Assembly: GCA_963969345.1 (NCBI GenBank)
Contig: OZ017768.1
Location: 7,464,718-7,528,717, forward strand
Direction: 5' to 3'
Source of the DNA: Turbatrix aceti
Taxonomy: Eukaryota > Nematoda > Chromadorea > Rhabditida > Panagrolaimidae
DNA length: 64,000 nt
Part shown: positions 57,883 through 64,000 of the stretch, in pieces
Layout of the letters: each line of letters begins with the position of its first letter
How positions within the stretch are numbered: the stretch's first letter is position 1
Translations under genes and position numbers: made by a program
The notes under the pieces: generated by a model
Databases searched by the model: none
What the model was told of the DNA's origin: nothing
Seen by the model: the letters and a program-made list of their open reading frames with translations, nothing else

Positions 57883-59102
57883 ATTCTGGTGCTAATCCAT
57901 TGTGCTTGAACTTGTAATCCATTTTTTTGTTTCCACATTTCCCAAAAATTTTTGCAAATCCAAATTCACAAACCCAGTGCAACGAAACGAAATTACATAT
58001 GTTTGTATTTTATTGTGTTTGTTTATAATAAACTTGACAAAAGCATTTGGTCTGCAAAAATACAGAATCCATGAAAAAATCAAAATGTGAAAAAAAGATA
58101 AATAATATTTTACCATCTTTTTTTTCAAAGGCATATGTCATTTTTTATGACTTTTAAAAAAATTTTGAAATCTTTAAAATTAGAAAAAAATTATACAAAC
58201 TCCGCAAATGTTTACAAACTACGTGATTCAGTGAAAAACCAAAATGCCTTTATCAACTGTTTACACACACGCTTTACGCAATAATCCTCACAGCTTTGCC
58301 GGGTATTTGTGTCCATAATGACAACTTCCGGAATAAAGAAATACACAAACCCATACCAATATCCATCCTTGAGGGTTCATCACGTTCGCCGAATTAAATA
58401 ACAAACTTTTCCGAAAACAGGGCGGCGGTTTTGATCAACGTCATATTTGTAAAAAATGGTGACGTAAATTTTTTTTGTGCAAAAAATATTACAAAAAGGT
58501 GCAGAAGTGGGATTCGAGTGGCTCAAACTGGTTTTTTTTGCAAAAAACATGATGAAGAAAGGGGGATGACCTTGTTGAAAACATCGGCGATTTCTCGATT
58601 TTTTTAAAATTCACTGACCGCTTTGAACTTTTTCCACTTTAGTTTTTTTTTGTTTTATGGTACAATTAAAAAAAATAAACAGGTAAAAAAAGGTACATCG
58701 ACGTCCGCAAGTTATTTAGTAACAAGTGTCTATCGATCGGATCGGCAGCCTTTCCATCCGTTTAAAAGTCCTCTTCGCGTAACCATAATTACAATCACGC
58801 ACGCACACCCAGCGCATAAAAGTTAAATTAACGGCGCCAAGGGTTAATCAGACGAAAACGAAATTGTTTAGTCAAAAGAGAGAAAAAACAATGACAAAGA
58901 ATTCAGCGCGCGTGAGTGAGTGTGGGTCGGGTTCCATCAGTGCATGCTGCGCACCTGAGGGGGGGGGGGTGCGCGGCCGTCCAAAAAAAGAGCCGCGCGC
59001 AGCAATCAACATCTCCGGCCCCCTGTTGATGCCTTGTTTTGTTTTCACTTGAATTAGACATCGAAAACGTTAGTATAACGTCATTTTGATTCTTTTGTTA
59101 CG
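57883..59102. other. intergenic spacer
   Basis: Globin 3' flank with AATAAA at about 58027, then AT-rich DNA. 58.7-59.04 kb is GC-richer, with a 10-base G run near 58960, and is probably the promoter of the next gene. Confidence 0.45.
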
Positions 59103-59882
59103 ATGAATCTCGAGCGGTGCATCAAGGTGCTCTTTTTTGTCTGCTCTGTCGTTGGCATCATTCAGGGATGGCACAACAGACGCCACTACAGGCACGTGAA
59201 TACTGTTGTGTGAGTTTTCAATAATTTGTGATAATTTGAGTTAAAAGTATTTTTTTAGGTGCTCAAACGGGATTGAAAGGACTGGAAGATGCGTCTGTGA
59301 TCCAGGATACATCGGTAAACATTGCGAGAACAAAAGCAACTGTCGCACTCCTGAACGCAATCAGAATGGAACGTAAGTCTGATTTTTTTAGTTTTGTTGT
59401 GCTTAAAATCAATTTTTTACATTTTATTCAAGTTCAAAAATTCCTATCTTACATGCCAGGAACATTTCAGGTGCAAATCCTGTCACGCGCACTACGAAGG
59501 CGACTACTGCCAGCACCCCATCTGCGAGCACGGTGAAAAAGATGTCTTTGAGCCAAAGTGCATCTGCGAGAAGCCCTACAGCGGGGAATTTTGTCAGAAG
59601 GTAGAAACTGCTGATATCTACCTTTACTATAACTCTCGCATGGTACGTTTTAGGGCTGAGTGAAGTTTAAAAAGATTCATTGTTGATACATAAATGCCTA
59701 TAATCTGTTTTCAGGCAGCAACAATGGGGCCATTCGGTGCTCTCATTCTGATACCCCTCCTGGCATGCTATTACGGTTGTGAAAACAAAGCCAAAAACCG
59801 ACAAGTTCAGCGCATCGGCGAGCTTATGTCTGACCAAAATGTTTCCATTGATCCCGACGCTGTCAAACACCTTCTCAAGTAA
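59103..59882 (+). CDS. EGF-like single-pass membrane protein
   Basis: Four exons: 59103-59209, 59259-59372, 59471-59642 and 59715-59882, phases 2, 2, 0, giving 186 residues. Order: signal peptide (about 1-22, KVLFFVCSVVGIIQG); a Cys-rich ectodomain of about 110 residues with EGF-type spacing (CSNGIERTGRCVCDPGYIG, CENKSNC, then CKSCHAHYEGDYC and CICEKPYSGEFC); a hydrophobic segment GPFGALILIPLLACYYGC; and a short cytosolic tail of about 35 residues that is basic next to the membrane. It is a type I surface protein, perhaps for adhesion or signalling. One NKS site could be glycosylated. I do not recognise a specific orthologue. AATAAA lies near 59982. Confidence 0.8.
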
Positions 59883-62338
59883 ATTTTATGTCACTTTTTA
59901 TGAAAATATTTACGATATTGTAACGTTGCTGTGATTGAGTATTTTTTATTATCACATAAAAAATCTCTGTGTGTATGCATCAAATAAATCAAATCAAAAA
60001 TCGATGGTACAAAGATTGAAAACATTTTTACAAAAAAAGCATCTTTGATGGATGTGGACCACAAATATTGAATAATAAGTTTTTTTTTGAAAAAAAGAAG
60101 GCATGTTTTTCGTTTTAAAAAAATTCCTGGCATTTGACATTTTTTTCTTTTAAAAATTAAAAATTATCTTTTTAGTTGCAAAAATGTTATCCATCATTGT
60201 TAATCATGATGGATAATATTTTGCGCAAAGCATGATTAACAATGAATTTCGAGGACAGTAAACGACCGTAACAGTTCCATTTTTTGACCTCCTTCGTGCA
60301 GTGCAGACCCTGTTTGCCTCTTTCGATTCGATTGTCACCCTCCCGCCCGCTCACTGCCCCCTACGATTGTGTTTCGCGGTTTCGGGTTACAGTTTGTCTA
60401 TCGTAACGCAAGTTTATTGTCTCGTTTACCTAAATCAGGATTTTAATCCACTCATCATTCAGTTTGACATTGCGATTTTCATTTCATTGTATGTATTGTT
60501 TTGATTTGATTTGTGCAAAGCATTGAATGGAAGTTGTCTTTATGCTTTCAATCTGGTCTAAAGCTATTCAATGTCCAAAACCTGCATCTGTAATTTAATC
60601 GACGGTTAAGCAGTCAAAATCGGTCTGTTTTTGGACAACATTTATTTGGATTTTTTTGCAGTTTCCAATTGAATTCAAAAATTAGTATTGAGATTCATTT
60701 TTAACGTCTTCGGTTACATCGCCTAACCTAACCGTCTTTTTTGACCAAGAGTTTTATGACGTTTGAGATTTATAAGCTTAGGTCAGATCTTTGAAGTTAT
60801 TATAACCTGGGTTTTTGAATTCATGCAGTTTTGCACGTTTTGTTGACTTCTGTTTACCAGTTCCGTGTGCGTCAGAGAAATGAGGTAAACTTGTTGACCT
60901 GAAATCAAAAATAACCACGTAAAGCGCGTACTTTTGTTCTGCCGTTCGTTCGTCAATGCGGGGTATGTGTGTATCTGCTAGCATTAATCTGATCTGTATG
61001 ACTTTAATTTTTGCAAGCTCGGCAAAAACTATCCCAAAAATTAAGTCAATTGTCGTAAAAAAATCTTTCACGAAAAAGGTAAAATTTAATTATCGTATGC
61101 GTATATGTACAATTCTGTCCTCTACTAAATCAGGTATACGATTTTTTATGTTTAATAAAATTAGCTCACAGGTTCCAAAAATTACAAACATAAGTAGGCA
61201 AGTTCTGTTGCTGGCATCACCTGGTTCCTCCGCAGGCTAAGGCGATGCTGCGGGCTGATGCAGGCACCTTTGCCACTTCTTTGCTGTAAAATCGTCTGTT
61301 TACATTCATCTGCTCCCAACTTGGCAATTAAAAACAAGACTTTGGCGTCTTCGTTGTCGTTTTTGCTTCAGGTAGGTTGGCAAGTCAAAATGTTGTGTTT
61401 TGTTCACTGATTTCTCAGTCAATGCGGGGGTTTAATTAAAATTGGCAAGTTGACTGTCTTGGACGAATGAAGTGAAGCAGACTGGTTATAAAGCATCTGT
61501 CTACAAAGATACTTACGTATTATACATAAATATTTGTACGATTTTTATATTACAAAATTTTGCGCTTGATGTAAAACAAGGTCGGATACCGTAACCCATA
61601 GTCAGTACTCTGCTTGTAGTGTATGGTCTTCAACTTGACCTTTTCAGCCTATTGGCATTTCCAGAACTCATGTTCTAATAGAAAATTAATGTCAAAATAC
61701 TCGATTAATTCGGTTTTCCAAATTTTGTTTACGGTAATGCCACCGAAAATAGATATTTTCTAGCGTATAATGCAGGGACGCATGAATATACAATCAGTGT
61801 GTTTACTATCATACGATAGCCGTGTTATAGATATTTATCACCTGGTGATAGTGGACCGAAAAGATTTCCGAGGTTTTGTATCTTTACATTTAAAAAATAC
61901 AAAGTTCGTACGAATCATTTCTTACGTTTAAGGTTGGGTTCTTGCTTTTGCTCATAAATTCATGCGTAAGAACATACTTTTTTTTGGGGTTCATTTTTGG
62001 GATATGGCACTCCGTATTTAGGGGAGTACGATGGTACTTATTTAAAATGAAAAAACAACAAAAGATAGAACAAAAGAATACTAACAAAAAATAATTACTA
62101 TTTTTTTTAAATTTATGTTAAAGCACTTTTTGGTTTTATCTGAATTAAATTTAAAACAAAAAAAATGTCTACAGCGAACAGAGATTAGTGTGCTTTAGCG
62201 CATCTGAAACACACTTTTATTATTAGTTAGAATATAGTTAACATTCTTTCACGTCACGTGAGTTTTTTGAGCCCCATAATAAGCTTTAAATTTTGCGGAA
62301 CAAAATTCTTGGGGTAACATTTAGTTGAGTTGTATATA
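59883..62338. other. intergenic region
   Basis: No gene supported. A hairpin lies at about 60186-60245, where ATGATTAACAATG repeats in inverted form around TTATCCATCATTG. Open frames at 60.3-61.3 kb lack coding character. Confidence 0.45.
60186..60245. repeat. compound hairpin
   Basis: TTATCCATCATTGTTAATCA is followed by TGATGGATAATA and then CATGATTAACAATGA, so two alternative stems can form. Confidence 0.6.
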
Positions 62339-63923
62339 CAGTAGCGCCGAAAAGTTTAAGTGCAAACATTAATTTGCACCGTGCATTGTTCAAACGTATT
62401 GGTTTGAGCTCAAAATTTTTTTGATAAGCATCCTAGTATATAGCCTTACTATTACCAAGTTTCAGATGGATTCGCTCAAAAATGTATTTTTGGCATATCG
62501 ATTTATACAATGCGCGCGCCGAAAAGTTTAAGTGCAAGATGCTTTCTTTGCAGTAATAAAGCGCATTTTTATGTATCATAGTTTTTGTTACGTTTTTATC
62601 ACTTTGTATCAATGTTTTATTGATTGAGAACATATTTCGCGCAATACATTGATTTTATCGAGAAAATGAAGATGGCAACAGCCAATTTCAAAAATACACC
62701 CTTCTAGGGAGGTTTCGAAGGCTCTGGACGTCGAGGATTTAGTTTTTTTTATTCCAGCAGTGCCTAAAATGAAAGCAGTAATTGTCTACACAACGTACAA
62801 GAGCAGCCAACCCTCCGTTGACACGAACGGCGGCGATAGAAATTTTTTTTTGATGTTAAGGTAGAGCTTTGAGTTGACTCAAGTTGATAAAAATGAGAAT
62901 CGCCAGCAACGCGAAGGTTGTAAAATTAGTCCTGTGGTTCTAAAACATTGCCGACAAGTTGCCAAATATAAATGACAACAATTCTCCCCTTATCCACTTG
63001 TTTCCGCAGAGAACAGGGAGACCGAACTAGATTTCATAACTAAACGTCAACATTGAAAAACTGAGCATTTGAAAAAAGTCCCCTGTGGCCACGAAAGTGG
63101 AGTGAAACGGTTTTGTTATTATTTTTTGTAGTACGCTGATTGTTTGCAATACAAAAAACCATATTCATAATATTTTTTTCCAATCAATTGTCATCTATTC
63201 TAAAATTCCGATGTTGTTGTTTTTCGAAGTTACAAGTTTATCGTCCCGTTCTCTGCGGAAACAAGTGGATAAGGGGAGAATTGTTGTCATTTATATTTGG
63301 CAACTTGTCGGCAATGTTTTAGAACCACAGGACTAATTTTACAACCTTCGCGTTGCTGGCGATTCTCATTTTTATCAACTTGAGTCAACTCAAAGCTCTA
63401 CCTTAACATCAAAAAAAAATTTCTATCGCCGCCGTTCGTGTCAACGGAGGGTTGGCTGCTCTTGTACGTTGTGTAGACAATTACTGCTTTCATTTTAGGC
63501 ACTGCTGGAATAAAAAAAACTAAATCCTCGACGTCCAGAGCCTTCGAAACCTCCCTAGAAGGGTGTATTTTTGAAATTGGCTGTTGCCATCTTCATTTTC
63601 TCGATAAAATCAATGTATTGCGCGAAATATGTTCTCAATCAATAAAACATTGATACAAAGTGATAAAAACGTAACAAAAACTATGATACATAAAAATGCG
63701 CTTTATTACTGCAAAGAAAGCATCTTGCACTTAAACTTTTCGGCGCGCGCATTGTATAAATCGATATGCCAAAAATACATTTTTGAGCGAATCCATCTGA
63801 AACTTGGCAATAGTAAGGCTATATACTAGGATGCTTATCAAAAAAATTTTGAGCCTAAACCAATACGTTTGAACAATGCACGGTGCAAATTAATGTTTGC
63901 ACTTAAACTTTTCGGCGCTACTG
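62339..63923. mobile_element. palindromic Tc1/mariner-type element with IR/DR ends
   Basis: The element begins CAGTAGCGCCGAAAAGTTTA and ends with its complement, each flanked by TA (62337-62338 and 63924-63925), as expected for Tc1/mariner insertions. The arms are 676 bp each (62339-63014 and 63248-63923) around a 233-bp loop. The end motif CGCCGAAAAGTTTAAGTGCA occurs twice in each arm, at about 62344 and 62518 on the left, like the paired transposase-binding sites of IR/DR elements. No transposase gene remains; the 66-codon frame repeated in both arms (62433-62633 minus, 63629-63829 plus) is not transposase-like. Confidence 0.88.
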
Positions 63924-64000
63924 TACAATTTTGTTGTGCAAAAGATATTTTAAAACCAATTATGTTTTGCGCATGTGTGGGGTTCTGACGTAACTTGTGA

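Noticed and set aside
1..64000. CRISPR array, prophage or bacterial operon
   Set aside because: No regularly spaced identical repeats, no Shine-Dalgarno-led gene runs, and all clear genes contain spliceosomal introns.

Overview
The window looks like nuclear DNA of a nematode. Support: short introns with pyrimidine-rich TTTTCAG/TTTTTAG acceptors; several genes with a strong acceptor 2 to 9 bases before the start codon, as expected for spliced-leader trans-splicing; tracts built from the nematode telomere unit TTAGGC; and a globin with a myristoylation-type N terminus and long extensions. Coding exons are GC-rich and the rest is AT-rich with many A/T runs. The species cannot be named from sequence alone, and nothing here was checked against a database.

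Layout. 1-8.2 kb: a large inverted duplication (arms 962-2413 and 6676-8127, both 1452 bp) carries two copies of a small multi-exon gene whose intron holds TTAGGC-like repeats; its loop contains an orphan exon. 8.27-10.15 kb: gene of an unrecognised family (+), whose paralogue lies at 35.7-37.4 kb (-). 11.35-13.12 kb: four-pass membrane protein (-). 13.1-22.1 kb: gene-poor, repeat-rich. 22.1-26.3 kb: three minus-strand genes (UTP18-like WD protein, SKP1/BTB-like protein, small unknown protein), possibly an operon. 27.46-31.02 kb: STT3 (+), complete in six exons. 31.63-32.79 kb: Mutator-like element. 33.1-35.4 kb: two unknown genes (+). 38.26-39.81 kb: alpha-L-fucosidase (+). 40.5-41.0 kb: orphan ORF with a duplicated upstream module. 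41.14-44.10 kb: APC8/CDC23 (-). 44.1-56.3 kb: gene-poor, with a nested foldback element. 56.29-57.88 kb: globin (+). 59.10-59.88 kb: EGF-type membrane protein (+). 62.34-63.92 kb: palindromic Tc1/mariner-type element with doubled terminal motifs.

The recognisable genes are mostly housekeeping: N-glycosylation (STT3), glycan turnover (fucosidase), ribosome biogenesis (UTP18), mitotic ubiquitination (APC8, perhaps the SKP1-like protein). They do not form one pathway. The unusual content is the density and nesting of inverted repeats, the duplicated gene with a breakpoint inside its last exon, and the paralogue pair with one nearly identical terminal segment. I did not find a convincing new defence or enzymatic system.
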